This document shows, piece after piece, positions 49,868 to 59,134 of a DNA stretch of 64,000 bases. Under the pieces are notes generated by a model. It saw only the letters and a list, made by a program, of their open reading frames with translations, did not search any database and was not told where the DNA came from. Position numbers and translations under genes: made by a program. The stretch is taken from positions 62,001 to 126,000 of the forward strand of contig NZ_JAIQDB010000006.1 in NCBI RefSeq assembly GCF_020037475.1. The letters are read 5' to 3'. Position 1 is the stretch's first letter; every line of letters begins with the position of its first letter. This DNA is from Sutcliffiella deserti. GTDB lineage: Bacteria; Bacillota; Bacilli; Bacillales; Bacillaceae_I.

Positions 49868-50623
49868 ATGCTGCACTTTCAACGGAAAGGCAAGGGGGAA
49901 CCACTCGTGTTGCTTCATGGTTTTCTAGGAACACACCATATCTACGACAGAGTGTTGGCTAAACTGGAACGATCATATGATGTAATCACCGTGGACTTGC
50001 CAGGTCATGGAGGGTCCCCTTTGGATCCAGACGTACATACCGTGTATCACTATGCGGAAAAAATCATTAGATTGCTACAATCTTTACATATTAATAAGTC
50101 TACGTGGGTTGGCCATTCTTTTGGAGGATATATTACCTATGCAGCCATGAAAAAATACCGGCAACATTTGCTTAGAGCCGCTGTTGTATATGCTTCACCC
50201 ACTGGTGACGACCAGAAAAAGAAAGAAAATCGTGAAAAAAATGCCCTGGTCATTAAAGAAGAGGGAATTGATGCTTTTGCAGAGGCGAGAATTCCCACCT
50301 ATTTTTCAGAAGAAGGTCACCCTGATGATGTTTCTTTTGCCATTAAACATGCAAAAGAAACATCGGAGGAGGGTGCCATTAAAGCTTTGTATGCCATGCG
50401 TAATCGACCAGATGTTGTCCAACTACTGGATATTATCGACATACCGTTGCTTATTTTACGCGGTACCAAAGACCAATGGGATGGAGAATTCAAAACAAAT
50501 TCACCTTCGTCCTTTGTTACATTTGCGGACACGGAAACCTCACATATGGGGATGTTGGACGATCCAGATCAATTTTTAGTAGCGCTAGAAAAGTGGTTAA
50601 AAGAGACTTCAGGGCAATCATGA
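49868..50623 (+). CDS. Alpha/beta hydrolase (MenH-like)
   Basis: 251 residues from ATG 49868, GGGGGGAT upstream. Seen are LVLLHGFLGTHHIYD, TVDLPGHGGSPL, the nucleophile elbow WVGHSFGGYITY, an Asp in RGTKDQWDG and the late His in TSHMGML. The pattern resembles MenH-type hydrolases and related esterases, but menaquinone genes are not nearby, so the substrate is open. Confidence 0.88.
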   Translation: MLHFQRKGKGEPLVLLHGFLGTHHIYDRVLAKLERSYDVITVDLPGHGGSPLDPDVHTVYHYAEKIIRLLQSLHINKSTWVGHSFGGYITYAAMKKYRQHLLRAAVVYASPTGDDQKKKENREKNALVIKEEGIDAFAEARIPTYFSEEGHPDDVSFAIKHAKETSEEGAIKALYAMRNRPDVVQLLDIIDIPLLILRGTKDQWDGEFKTNSPSSFVTFADTETSHMGMLDDPDQFLVALEKWLKETSGQS

Positions 50624-50706
50624 CAGCAAGTAAATGAAAATTAAAGTACATTCTCCATTCATGGGCATATGATGTTTTTATCAACCTGTGAAGGGAATGA
50701 CAAAAA

Positions 50707-51618
50707 ATGTATTATGATCCATCCCTCTATTCCTATCGAAATTACACAAATTCTAATACACCAGTGTACTACTCCGACCATGTGCAAAGAGGTCAAGAGA
50801 ATCATCCTGAATTAATTGAAGCTATACTTGGAGGAGTCAAAAGAGAAGCTAGCGCCATTGAGCTTTATCGACAGTTAGCACATGTAGCGCCAAACGAAAA
50901 GCATAAAAAAGACATACTTCAAGCATTAGAAGGAAAGAACGTACTTTTTACCCAATTTAGTAATCTATATCGCGGCCTTACTGGCACTAAGCCTGTGTTC
51001 CAACTGGACAAAGTTCCATTTCATAGTTACAGCGATGGGTTAAGTAAGGCTTATCAAGGAGAAATAGAAGGGTATCAAGAATATCAAAAAGTTTTTTTAC
51101 TTACACAACTTCCACAAGTTCGAAATCTCTTTTTATGGGCTTTAACGGGTGAACAAGAGAATGCTGCGCGATTTAGTTATTTAAATCAGGAAATATCCAC
51201 CCACTTGACGGATTATGGACCCGAGCCGTTTGTTGTGAATATCGAAGAGCTTACGAAGCAAAACAATTTTTTTCGTACTGCATTATGGACAGGAAGCCAT
51301 TTTCAACTGACTTTGATGAGCATCAACGTTGGAGAAGACATCGGTTTAGAAATTCATCCGACACTTGATCAATTTTTGAGGGTTGAACAAGGTCAAGGAG
51401 TAGTTCAAATGGGGGACAGCAAAGATAGATTAGATTTTCAAGAAAACGTTTATGATAATTATGCGATTATCATACCCGCGGGAAAATGGCACAACTTGAC
51501 GAATACGGGAAATGAACCGCTTAAATTATACTCTATCTATGCCCCACCACAGCATCCATATGGTACGGTTCATGAAACCAAAGCAATAGCAATGGCTGCT
51601 GAAGAAGAGCACCACTAA
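50707..51618 (+). CDS. Ferritin-like domain fused to a cupin
   Basis: 303 residues. After a Tyr-rich N-terminus (YYDPSLYSYRNYTNSNTP) reminiscent of spore-coat proteins comes a helical region (ELIEAILGGVKREASAIELY; AYQGEIEGYQEYQKVFLLTQ; ALTGEQENAARFSYLNQEI) with the repeated Glu pattern of ferritin-like bundles. From about residue 195 a cupin follows (MSINVGEDIGLEIHPTLDQF; VEQGQGVVQMGD; AIIIPAGKWHNLTNTG), with His/Glu positions able to hold a metal. Possible role in metal storage or oxidative protection of spores; inference only. Confidence 0.78.
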   Translation: MYYDPSLYSYRNYTNSNTPVYYSDHVQRGQENHPELIEAILGGVKREASAIELYRQLAHVAPNEKHKKDILQALEGKNVLFTQFSNLYRGLTGTKPVFQLDKVPFHSYSDGLSKAYQGEIEGYQEYQKVFLLTQLPQVRNLFLWALTGEQENAARFSYLNQEISTHLTDYGPEPFVVNIEELTKQNNFFRTALWTGSHFQLTLMSINVGEDIGLEIHPTLDQFLRVEQGQGVVQMGDSKDRLDFQENVYDNYAIIIPAGKWHNLTNTGNEPLKLYSIYAPPQHPYGTVHETKAIAMAAEEEHH

Positions 51619-51741
51619 GCATCAAAGAGGATGAGAAAAGAAACAAGTTCAATTTTCTCGTCCTTTCCTGTGATGGGTAAAATAAGCTTAATACTCTTTG
51701 AACAGAGAAATAAGAAGCATACATAAGAGGAGGAGAATGAT

Positions 51742-52620
51742 ATGTCTATAAAAGAGGGATACATCGAAGTTACTGGGGGAAATGTTTGGTACGAGTTGCA
51801 TGGTGAGAGTACTAATCATACTCCGGTTATTGTGTTACACGGAGGGCCAGGGTCCTCGTTTTATTCCATGCAAGGAATTCGGATACTAGCGAAGGATCGT
51901 CCAGTTATTTTTTATGATCAGTTAGGATGCGGCAAGTCTGATCGTCCTACTGATCCTTCGTTATGGAAGCTAGATCGATTTGTCGAGGAACTGAGACAGA
52001 TTCGAGATGCGCTCTCTCTTAAGGATTTCCATATTCTTGGCCACTCATGGGGAACAACGCTTGCGGCGGCCTATTATTTATCCCATCCCCAAGGCGTAAA
52101 GAGTGTTATCTTTTCCAGTCCTTGCCTAAGCGCTCCATTATGGGCAGAAGACCAGAAGGAAAATCGCTTACAGCTACCACTTGAAGTGCAAAAAAAGTTA
52201 AAAACCAATGAAGAGAATGGCACAACGAAGTCGGATGAATACAAAGAAGCTACGAAAATATTTAATAAGCATTTTGTCTGCAGATTGGATCCTTATCCTG
52301 AGTTCCTTAAAAAAGGAGCCCACTATAGAAATCCTGAAGTGTACAATATTATGTGGGGCCCATCTGAATTTCATGTGACTGGAAACTTAAGGGATTTTGA
52401 TTGTACTTCCCGGCTAAAAGACTTTGAGGTTCCAACTTTGTATACATGTGGTCGATACGATGAAGCCACACCAAAATCAACAATGTTCTTCCGTTCATTA
52501 ACACCGAATGGAAAATCTCATGTGTTTGAAAATAGTGCACATATGCCTTATTTAGAAGAGCCTGAAGAGTATATAAGAGTGATTGGGGAATTTTTAAGGG
52601 AAGTTGATTCTAATGATTAA
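51742..52620 (+). CDS. Proline iminopeptidase-family hydrolase
   Basis: 292 residues, AGGAGG before the ATG. Signatures of the prolyl aminopeptidase group are present: VIVLHGGPGSSFYSM, FYDQLGCGKSDRP, nucleophile LGHSWGTTLAAAYYLSHP, Asp in CGRYDEATP and His in NSAHMPYLEEP. It releases N-terminal proline or cleaves related amides (some members hydrolyse N-acyl amino acids). The protein is cytosolic. Confidence 0.88.
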   Translation: MSIKEGYIEVTGGNVWYELHGESTNHTPVIVLHGGPGSSFYSMQGIRILAKDRPVIFYDQLGCGKSDRPTDPSLWKLDRFVEELRQIRDALSLKDFHILGHSWGTTLAAAYYLSHPQGVKSVIFSSPCLSAPLWAEDQKENRLQLPLEVQKKLKTNEENGTTKSDEYKEATKIFNKHFVCRLDPYPEFLKKGAHYRNPEVYNIMWGPSEFHVTGNLRDFDCTSRLKDFEVPTLYTCGRYDEATPKSTMFFRSLTPNGKSHVFENSAHMPYLEEPEEYIRVIGEFLREVDSND

Positions 52621-52779
52621 AAAATAGATATACATAAAAAAACATAGAAACAATCTATGAAGGGGAATTCATACTTAAATGAGTTAAGTAAAAAATAAAA
52701 AAAAATGTTGTTAAGACAGTAAAAGCATTAAATTACTAGTGCGCTAAAGTATTTAGCAATAAAAGAAAAGGGTGATACT

Positions 52780-54255
52780 ATGACCAATAGTGATGGAATA
52801 ATAAACTCTGGATGGAACTTAGACCACAGTTATGCACGTTTGCCGAAAATTTTCTTTTCTACCCTTGAGCCAAATCCTGTTCGCTCACCTGCGATAGTTA
52901 AATTAAATTCTTCGTTGGCATTATCTTTAGGTTTAAACGGTAAAACGCTCCAAACAGAAGAAGGTGTAGAAATCCTCGCGGGAAACAAGGTTCCTGAAGA
53001 GGCGTTGCTACTAGCCCAAGCATATGCTGGTCACCAGTTCGGACACTTTAATAGGTTAGGGGACGGCCGCGCAATGCTGCTTGGTGAACAGCTTACCCCA
53101 CAAGGCGAGCGAATGGACATCCAATATAAGGGTTCGGGAAGAACACCATATTCTCGTGGTGGTGATGGACGAGCAGGGCTTGGGCCGATGCTAAGAGAAT
53201 ACATCATAAGTGAAGCAATGCACTCACTAGGCATTCCTACTACACGAAGCTTGGCTGTGGTGACGACCGGGGAGACAATTATCAGGGAAGAGAATCAACC
53301 TGGCGCCATTTTGACGAGAGTTGCTTCTAGTCACTTGAGGGTAGGAACTTTCCAATATGCAGCACAATGGGCCTCAGAGGAAGAGCTGCGGGCGCTAGCA
53401 GATTATGCGATAGACCGTCACTATCCGGATGCAAAAGCACAGGAAAACCCCTACCTCTTTTTGCTTCAGGAAGTGATCAAACGCCAAGCTGAACTGATTG
53501 CAAAGTGGCAGCTTATTGGCTTTATTCATGGTGTGATGAACACTGACAATATGACCATTAGCGGAGAAACAATTGATTATGGTCCTTGCGCCTTTATGGA
53601 TGTGTATGATCCTGCAACAGTATTCAGTTCCATTGACCGGGAAGGACGATACGCCTATGGCAATCAACCATATATCGGCGGGTGGAATCTAGCAAGATTT
53701 GCAGAAAGCTTAGTGCCGTTATTACACGACACTCAGGAGAAGGCGGTCGAAATGGCTCAAGATGCCCTTTCAGATTATTCAAGATTATATAAATCAAGTT
53801 GGCTCAAAGGGATGAGAGCAAAACTCGGTCTAATTAACGAAGAGGAGCAGGATGAAGCTCTTATCCAAGATTTACTCGGAATGATGAAAAAGTATGGTGC
53901 AGACTATACCAATACCTTCCGCTGGTTGAGTTTTGACAAGCAAAAGAAATCAGTTCTATTTGGCACAGAAGAATTCACAAAGTGGTTTGAACAGTGGCAG
54001 GCAAGGCTAGGGAGGCAGGAGAATTCCCAAGCGTCTTCCAAGCAGTTGATGCAAAATAGCAACCCTGCTGTTATCCCTCGAAATCACTTAGTGGAAGAGG
54101 CATTAGATGCAGCTGTTGAAGAGGGCGATTACAGTGTGATGGAGAGTCTGCTTGATGTTCTTTCAAAACCTTACGCGCACGAACTGGACGAAGGGAAATA
54201 CTGCTCCGAGCCACCAGATTCCAATCGACCGTATCAGACCTATTGTGGTACATGA
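52780..54255 (+). CDS. selO: Protein adenylyltransferase SelO (YdiU/UPF0061)
   Basis: 491 residues, near the family norm. SelO is a pseudokinase-fold enzyme that AMPylates proteins during oxidative stress. Seen are [59 protein letters not shown], and the catalytic HGVMNTDNM with [10 protein letters not shown]. This protein lacks the C-terminal Sec/Cys-type tail of eukaryotic SelO; it ends [11 protein letters not shown] with one Cys. AAAAGGGTG precedes the ATG. Confidence 0.93.
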   Translation: MTNSDGIINSGWNLDHSYARLPKIFFSTLEPNPVRSPAIVKLNSSLALSLGLNGKTLQTEEGVEILAGNKVPEEALLLAQAYAGHQFGHFNRLGDGRAMLLGEQLTPQGERMDIQYKGSGRTPYSRGGDGRAGLGPMLREYIISEAMHSLGIPTTRSLAVVTTGETIIREENQPGAILTRVASSHLRVGTFQYAAQWASEEELRALADYAIDRHYPDAKAQENPYLFLLQEVIKRQAELIAKWQLIGFIHGVMNTDNMTISGETIDYGPCAFMDVYDPATVFSSIDREGRYAYGNQPYIGGWNLARFAESLVPLLHDTQEKAVEMAQDALSDYSRLYKSSWLKGMRAKLGLINEEEQDEALIQDLLGMMKKYGADYTNTFRWLSFDKQKKSVLFGTEEFTKWFEQWQARLGRQENSQASSKQLMQNSNPAVIPRNHLVEEALDAAVEEGDYSVMESLLDVLSKPYAHELDEGKYCSEPPDSNRPYQTYCGT

Positions 54256-54302
54256 GAGATTTCCATCCCTATATTAGGGGTTACAGGCATTGTTTGAATA
54301 CC

Positions 54303-54336
54303 AAAAAGTTCGGAGCGCAAACCTTCCGAACTTTTT
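54303..54336. terminator. Bidirectional terminator
   Basis: AAAAAGTTCGGA and TCCGAACTTTTT with a 10-nt loop between convergent genes. Confidence 0.9.
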
Positions 54337-54411
54337 CATGTTGCGTTTAGTGGTGTGCGTCAAACTGAATGCGTTTCCATAGTTTTGTAAAAAAGCCTGC
54401 CTTGAAGGAAA

Positions 54412-54687
54412 TTATCTTCTTTCAAGTTCTCTTCCATTGAACAGAATGATGATGTTAGGTTGTTGTTCTTTTTTCACTAAGCGACTCTGAAAAAAATAGA
54501 TAGAAAGAAAATAGAGGACAGCTATTCCATTTAAGGACAATTGGGTTTCCAACAGCCTTTGGGGAGAAACAAAACCACTAAAGAAAAATGATAACACCCA
54601 TAATGCAGCTAACATGATGAGGCCGATTGAGTATAATCTCAACTCAATCTTTTCGTGCTGTTGACTGTTTCTAGCTTGTTTATTCAT
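54412..54687 (-). CDS. Small two-helix membrane protein, unknown
   Basis: 91 residues from ATG 54687 (AAGGAG upstream). Two hydrophobic helices (LYSIGLIMLAALWVLSFFFS and LNGIAVLYFLSIYFFQSRLV) with a basic, Gln-rich N-terminus and charged C-terminus. Family not recognised. Confidence 0.65.
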   Translation of the reverse strand: MNKQARNSQQHEKIELRLYSIGLIMLAALWVLSFFFSGFVSPQRLLETQLSLNGIAVLYFLSIYFFQSRLVKKEQQPNIIILFNGRELERR

Positions 54688-54929
54688 GATGTACACACTC
54701 CTTAGGTTCACCCTAAAAGAAATGATTTCGTAAAAGGGTATGTATAGTGGACGGTATTAAGAACTAGGGGGCTTTATCAAGTTTTTATAAAATGTGCTAA
54801 CACTAGTGAAGTTCTAAAGCTGTTTGTCCGAAAGATGTACCTTTTCAAAAATGGAAGTAAAATAGAGTTATAGTAATAGGTAACTATAATTGTAATCTGT
54901 AGCAATACGCAAGGATAGGAGTGTCCTAT

Positions 54930-55022
54930 ATGTTTTGGAAAAAGAAAGAAGTCGACGCAAAAGTCAAAGAGAGCCAAAAGAACAGCATGGATGAAAGATT
55001 TGGAGAAAATGGAAGTACTTAA
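54930..55022 (+). other. Short frame with a good ribosome-binding site overlapping the DUF1232 gene
   Basis: ATG 54930 follows AGGAGTG and encodes 30 residues (FWKKKEVDAKVKESQKNSMD and on). It overlaps the next gene in another frame by 32 bp. It may be the true N-terminus of the DUF1232 gene separated by a one-base frameshift, or a short coupling leader. Confidence 0.35.
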
Positions 55023-55419
55023 TGAAGAAGTAAAATATAAGGCAATTGAATATTTGAGGGATAAGAATAAATTAAAACATTTGATTAAAAGAGCAGAAGT
55101 TAAAGTGGATAACAAAGAGGCCAGTAAAGGATTTGTGCAAGATACATGGGATAACCTTAAAACGATGATGGAACTTATCAAAGCATATATTAAAGGAGAT
55201 TACAGAAATATTCCTTATGGTTCTCTTGTGCTAATTGTAGGAGCAATAATTTATTTTGTTATGCCTATAGATGCAGTACCTGATGTCTTATTCGCATTAG
55301 GTTTTACGGATGATGCAGCTGTAATAGCACTGACTTTAAGAAAAGTGAAGAAAGATCTTGATAAGTTTGCTGCTTGGAAAGGTGAGCTTGAAAAGAAGGA
55401 TATGGATGGTAAGGTGTAG
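54991..55419 (+). CDS. DUF1232 (YkvA-like) membrane protein
   Basis: 142 residues. The DUF1232 core is clear: a membrane segment LVLIVGAIIYFVMPIDAVPD followed by LFALGFTDDAAVIALTLRKV, the conserved P-x-D-x-x-PD and DD residues. The N-terminal 70 residues are charged and helical. The ATG at 54991 has no ribosome-binding site; the site and first ATG belong to the frame at 54930, so a frameshift near 54980 is possible. Function unknown. Confidence 0.75.
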   Translation: MKDLEKMEVLNEEVKYKAIEYLRDKNKLKHLIKRAEVKVDNKEASKGFVQDTWDNLKTMMELIKAYIKGDYRNIPYGSLVLIVGAIIYFVMPIDAVPDVLFALGFTDDAAVIALTLRKVKKDLDKFAAWKGELEKKDMDGKV

Positions 55420-55443
55420 ATGAAGCTAGTATAAAGGAAACTG

Positions 55444-55566
55444 ATGTTTAAGTTCAAAACAATTGGCCAGGTTGTGGACTCTGTGAAAACAAGAAACTTT
55501 TTAATTGTAGAATCGTATAAAGGTAAAGATATAGATATTGGAGATGGTAGATATCGATTCAATTGA
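55444..55566 (+). CDS. Possible 40-residue protein before the DUF2268 gene
   Basis: ATG 55444 with AAAGGAAA upstream encodes 40 residues (FKFKTIGQVVDSVKTRNFLI, ending DIGDGRYRFN). It overlaps the start of the DUF2268 gene in another frame. It may be a small coupled gene or the remnant of a longer one; not recognised. Confidence 0.3.
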   Translation: MFKFKTIGQVVDSVKTRNFLIVESYKGKDIDIGDGRYRFN

Positions 55567-56389
55567 AGTTATAAATTTAATCCCGAAATTTTTAAAGTTT
55601 TATGAAAAGGCAAATGTTGATGGTTTAACTCAAGGTGAAAGATGGACTTTGTGGGAGAAACATTATAATTTCGGTGCAATACCACCAGGTGAAGAAGGAA
55701 GAAAATTAGCGAGATCCTTGCTTGATAAAGCATGGTATAAATACCTAGAAAATATAGAACTCATAAGAACTTGGAAACCAAATCAGGAAAGAGTAGCAGA
55801 ATGTCTAACAGAAGTGAAAGCGCTATTAGGCTACAGTGAAAGTATAAACTTTGTCGTTGTTTATTTTGTAGGTGCTTTTGAAAAGAATCCATTTGTCGCA
55901 CCATATGACGAGAAAAGATTGGCTCTTTGTTTACCTATTGAAAATGGAAATTCAGCTATTTTACTTGCACACGAGCTTACCCATATAGTTCATTCGAAAA
56001 CAGCAGATATTACAGCAGGATGGGAACGAACGATAGCTTGTACAATACTACAAGAGGGCTTGGCAACCCAAGCTAGTAAGTTTTTAGTACCTGGAGAACC
56101 AGAAGAAGTGTATATAGAATATAGTGAAAATTGGTTAAAATCCTGTAAGCACAATAAAAAAGAAATCATTAGCGGTATTTATCCTTTTTTGAACAATTCT
56201 TCTTCGGAGATTGTTTATAAATTTACTATGGGAAAAGGAACAACAAACCATGAAAGAGAAGCCTATTTCATTGGATGGGAAGTTGTGGGAGACCTTATCA
56301 GAAAAGGCATTTCTTATGAAGAACTCGCAATGATTAAAGAAAAAGATATGCCAGAATATATTAGGTGCATTCTAAATAAAGAAATATAA
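55538..56389 (+). CDS. DUF2268 putative zinc-dependent protease
   Basis: About 283 residues. The zinc motif HELTHIVHSKT (HExxH) lies near residue 149, followed by a conserved ILQEGLATQASKFLVPG with a possible third ligand Glu. The N-terminal 130 residues are helical and the C-terminal YFIGWEVVGDLIRKG is typical. DUF2268 members are predicted zinc proteases; substrates are unknown. The start is either TTG 55538 or ATG 55544; neither has a well-spaced site. No signal peptide. Confidence 0.8.
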   Translation: MEMVDIDSIEVINLIPKFLKFYEKANVDGLTQGERWTLWEKHYNFGAIPPGEEGRKLARSLLDKAWYKYLENIELIRTWKPNQERVAECLTEVKALLGYSESINFVVVYFVGAFEKNPFVAPYDEKRLALCLPIENGNSAILLAHELTHIVHSKTADITAGWERTIACTILQEGLATQASKFLVPGEPEEVYIEYSENWLKSCKHNKKEIISGIYPFLNNSSSEIVYKFTMGKGTTNHEREAYFIGWEVVGDLIRKGISYEELAMIKEKDMPEYIRCILNKEI

Positions 56390-56412
56390 AAACATTTAGT
56401 TTCTCAATTAAA

Positions 56413-56453
56413 ACAAGAAGGTTCTTTCCTTTTCAAGTGAAAGAGCCTTCTTG
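56413..56453. terminator. Bidirectional terminator
   Basis: CAAGAAGGTTCTTTC and GAAAGAGCCTTCTTG around a short loop, between convergent genes. Confidence 0.75.
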
Positions 56454-56526
56454 GTATTCCATATCTTATCTCTATCCATCGGTTATACATCAGATGGATG
56501 ATTTGAATGATAAGAAATATTTTGAA

Positions 56527-57690
56527 TCATACTTGGATATCTTGTTTCTTTATAATGAGAGTATAATAGAAATAGATGAATAAGGATCCCAATAAAGCTG
56601 AATAGGCTAAGATTCGATATAAAACAAAGCTATTAAAGTATTCAATGATGGCACCACCTGCAAGAGAGCCAATCATTCCAGCTAAACCAAAGACAATCGT
56701 GATAAAAAAGACATGTCCCGTTGCCTGTAGCTCTTTCGGAAGGATTTTTGTTACATACTGAAAGGCGGCTAAATAGAACAACCCGAAGGAAACGCCGTGT
56801 AACAGCTGCAAGTACAAAATCATTTCGGGAGTGGTGATGACGGACATAAGAAACCAACGAAGTGCATAAAGTAGGCCGGATAATCCAATGAAAATAAATT
56901 CATGAAGCTTACGGAACCAGAGCCAACTTGTAGCGAGAAAAAGGACTTCTACCATGATACCGATAAAAGTAGCCAATCCGATTAAAGACTCCTGGCCTCC
57001 GAGTTCTACAATATGTATCCCTAAGTAGTTATCATTAGTGCGATGAGTGACAGAGATGAATACAGCTATTAATAGAAATACACTTAACTTAGGATCCATC
57101 CCCATTTTCACTGCGTCCATGAGGGTCACTTGCTTTTTAGAGGTCTGAACGTCGGTAATTTTCAAACTGATAAGAAAGGTAAAGAAACCAAAAAATAAAA
57201 AGGGATAAAGAATATTTTGAATCCCGATTATGGCAAATAGATAACCACTTATTAGAGCAGTCAATCCAAATCCAAAGGCGCCCCATAACCGTATGGAGCC
57301 GAATGTTCTGCCTTCTTCTGTTGCTGTCTTAAGTGCTAAGCTTTCTCCTAATGGGTTTAGAGGAGAGAGAAAACAAAAGAACAAAAACATGAAGATAACA
57401 AATGCAATAAAAGATTGAACTTGAAATAAAACCATGCTTATGACAATGGAACCGATCAAACACATAATAAGAACTTTCTTTGTGGATCTCCATCTGTCAC
57501 TCATAAACCCCCAAAAAGGCTGGGTTAAAATCGCGGCCAATGGGCCAATTGCAAGGATCAAACCTATCTGGGAAGTAGGTAAACCAATATCCCTAAAGTA
57601 CACAGGCAAATAATTGCCAATGATGGTAGTAGTTGAAAAACTAAAAAACAGGAAAATCATTAATGTAAAACTTTTATTTCTTCTAAACAT
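56527..57690 (-). CDS. MFS transporter (YwbF-like, MFS_1-like group)
   Basis: 387 residues with 12 membrane helices. The sequence GPLAAILTQPFWGFMSDRWR is the loop 2-3 MFS motif, and LGESLALKTATEEGRTFGSI is typical of the 3-phenylpropionate/nucleoside permease-like group (B. subtilis YwbF). It should be a proton-coupled symporter; the substrate is unknown. It is divergent from another MFS gene at 57814 with a palindrome copy between them. Confidence 0.85.
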   Translation of the reverse strand: MFRRNKSFTLMIFLFFSFSTTTIIGNYLPVYFRDIGLPTSQIGLILAIGPLAAILTQPFWGFMSDRWRSTKKVLIMCLIGSIVISMVLFQVQSFIAFVIFMFLFFCFLSPLNPLGESLALKTATEEGRTFGSIRLWGAFGFGLTALISGYLFAIIGIQNILYPFLFFGFFTFLISLKITDVQTSKKQVTLMDAVKMGMDPKLSVFLLIAVFISVTHRTNDNYLGIHIVELGGQESLIGLATFIGIMVEVLFLATSWLWFRKLHEFIFIGLSGLLYALRWFLMSVITTPEMILYLQLLHGVSFGLFYLAAFQYVTKILPKELQATGHVFFITIVFGLAGMIGSLAGGAIIEYFNSFVLYRILAYSALLGSLFIYFYYTLIIKKQDIQV

Positions 57691-57774
57691 ACATAGCCCC
57701 TTATCTTTGAAAATAATGCATTAAAAAACTACTAAATGCTATCTTAGCATGAGGCAGGGGAATGGAACAACAAA

Positions 57775-57795
57775 AGGGACAGGTCCCCGTGTTCC
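57775..57795. repeat. GGGACA-type palindrome, copy 6 (short)
   Basis: AGGGACAGGTCCCCGTGTTCC, with GGAACAAC just upstream pairing with the TGTTCC end. It lies 18 bp before the start of the second MFS gene. Confidence 0.55.
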
Positions 57796-57813
57796 AGTCT
57801 GAAAGGAGCACCT

Positions 57814-59028
57814 ATGAAAACTCGGAAACTCTCATCACACAATATTCGCGTCATGTTTTGGATCCGCTTTTTTGGAACCATCAATTTCCTTGCCCCAGTG
57901 TTAACGCTTTTCTACTTTTCTAGGGGACTTGAAGCCTCTCACATCCTTTTATTACAACTTTTCTGGAGTGGAGCTGTTCTGCTTGGAGAGATACCGGGGG
58001 GAGTGGTTGCAGATCGATTCGGTGCGAAAGCATCTTTTCTGATAGGAGTTATCGTCAAGATTATTAGTCTAGGCTTGTTGGTTTTCGCCTTTGAACCTTG
58101 GATGTTTTTCTTATTCAGCGCGTTAAATGGCTTTGCTGTCACCTTTTTTTCTGGAGCGGACGAAGCGCTAATCTATGAATCACTTAAAGAAGACAATGAC
58201 CACCATCGAATGGACCGTGCGATGGGGAAAATTCAATCGGCAGGATTTATTTCCATGATTCTTGCTGTACTATTTGGTGCTTATTTGGCAAAAGATCTAC
58301 AAGATGAACAGTTTGTTTTACTAATCGTTCTTGGATTGGCATTCCACCTCTTTGAATTGCTTCTAATCTTCTTGGTTAGAAACCCGAGGAGTAGCGGGTC
58401 CTACCGGGACAATCCTTTCACTCAAGTAGCTGATGGAATCAAGGCAATTCGGAAAGCGCCGACGTTATTGCTTTTATTTGTTAATTTTACCTTCGTTTTT
58501 ATTGCAGCAGACTCTGTCTATGAAGCCTTCAACCAACCAGTATTCATTAATGCCGGTTTACCTGTTGTTATGATTGGAGTGTTGTATGCACTTGCGGCGA
58601 TAGGTGGATTTATAGCTTCTCAATCAGTGGGATGGTTTACCAGTAGGTTGCCGAGAAATTTACTAATGGCTGTGACCGGTGGTTTGGCTGCGCTTGGTCT
58701 TTTTCTGTCAGCGGTGTTCGGTGAATCATTATGGGTAGTGATTGGTGCATTTTTTGTTTTGAGGCTCGGCCAGGCGATAAGAGGCCCCATCTATTCTCAA
58801 CTGAAAAATGACCAGATTCCTTCTAATGTCAGGGCTACTACCTTATCATTAATTTCGGTACTTGATTCGGCATTTGATCTTTTACTTTTTGGACTTCTCT
58901 CGATTGTCGCCGTTAAAGGTGTGAGTGGCATCTTGCTAGCAAGCAGTTTTATTGCATTGATTGGGACACTTACCCCGTTGAAAATGAAGGCAGGCGTGAA
59001 AGCCGAAGCGAAGAATCGAACGGCCTAA
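57814..59028 (+). CDS. MFS transporter (drug efflux-like)
   Basis: 404 residues with about 12 membrane helices. The motif A loop reads GEIPGGVVADRFGAKASFLI, and FSGADEALIYESLKEDNDHH is typical of this clade of putative efflux proteins. It ends with a short basic tail. GAAAGGAG precedes the ATG. Substrate unknown; not in an operon with the divergent MFS gene. Confidence 0.87.
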   Translation: MKTRKLSSHNIRVMFWIRFFGTINFLAPVLTLFYFSRGLEASHILLLQLFWSGAVLLGEIPGGVVADRFGAKASFLIGVIVKIISLGLLVFAFEPWMFFLFSALNGFAVTFFSGADEALIYESLKEDNDHHRMDRAMGKIQSAGFISMILAVLFGAYLAKDLQDEQFVLLIVLGLAFHLFELLLIFLVRNPRSSGSYRDNPFTQVADGIKAIRKAPTLLLLFVNFTFVFIAADSVYEAFNQPVFINAGLPVVMIGVLYALAAIGGFIASQSVGWFTSRLPRNLLMAVTGGLAALGLFLSAVFGESLWVVIGAFFVLRLGQAIRGPIYSQLKNDQIPSNVRATTLSLISVLDSAFDLLLFGLLSIVAVKGVSGILLASSFIALIGTLTPLKMKAGVKAEAKNRTA

Positions 59029-59134
59029 ACCTAAAAGTTTATTCCTGCCAGATTAATTGTTATATTTAAATTACTATCTGAAGTAAATTAACTCATCTAT
59101 TTTTAACTATAGAGCAGAATTGGAGTAGGGTATT

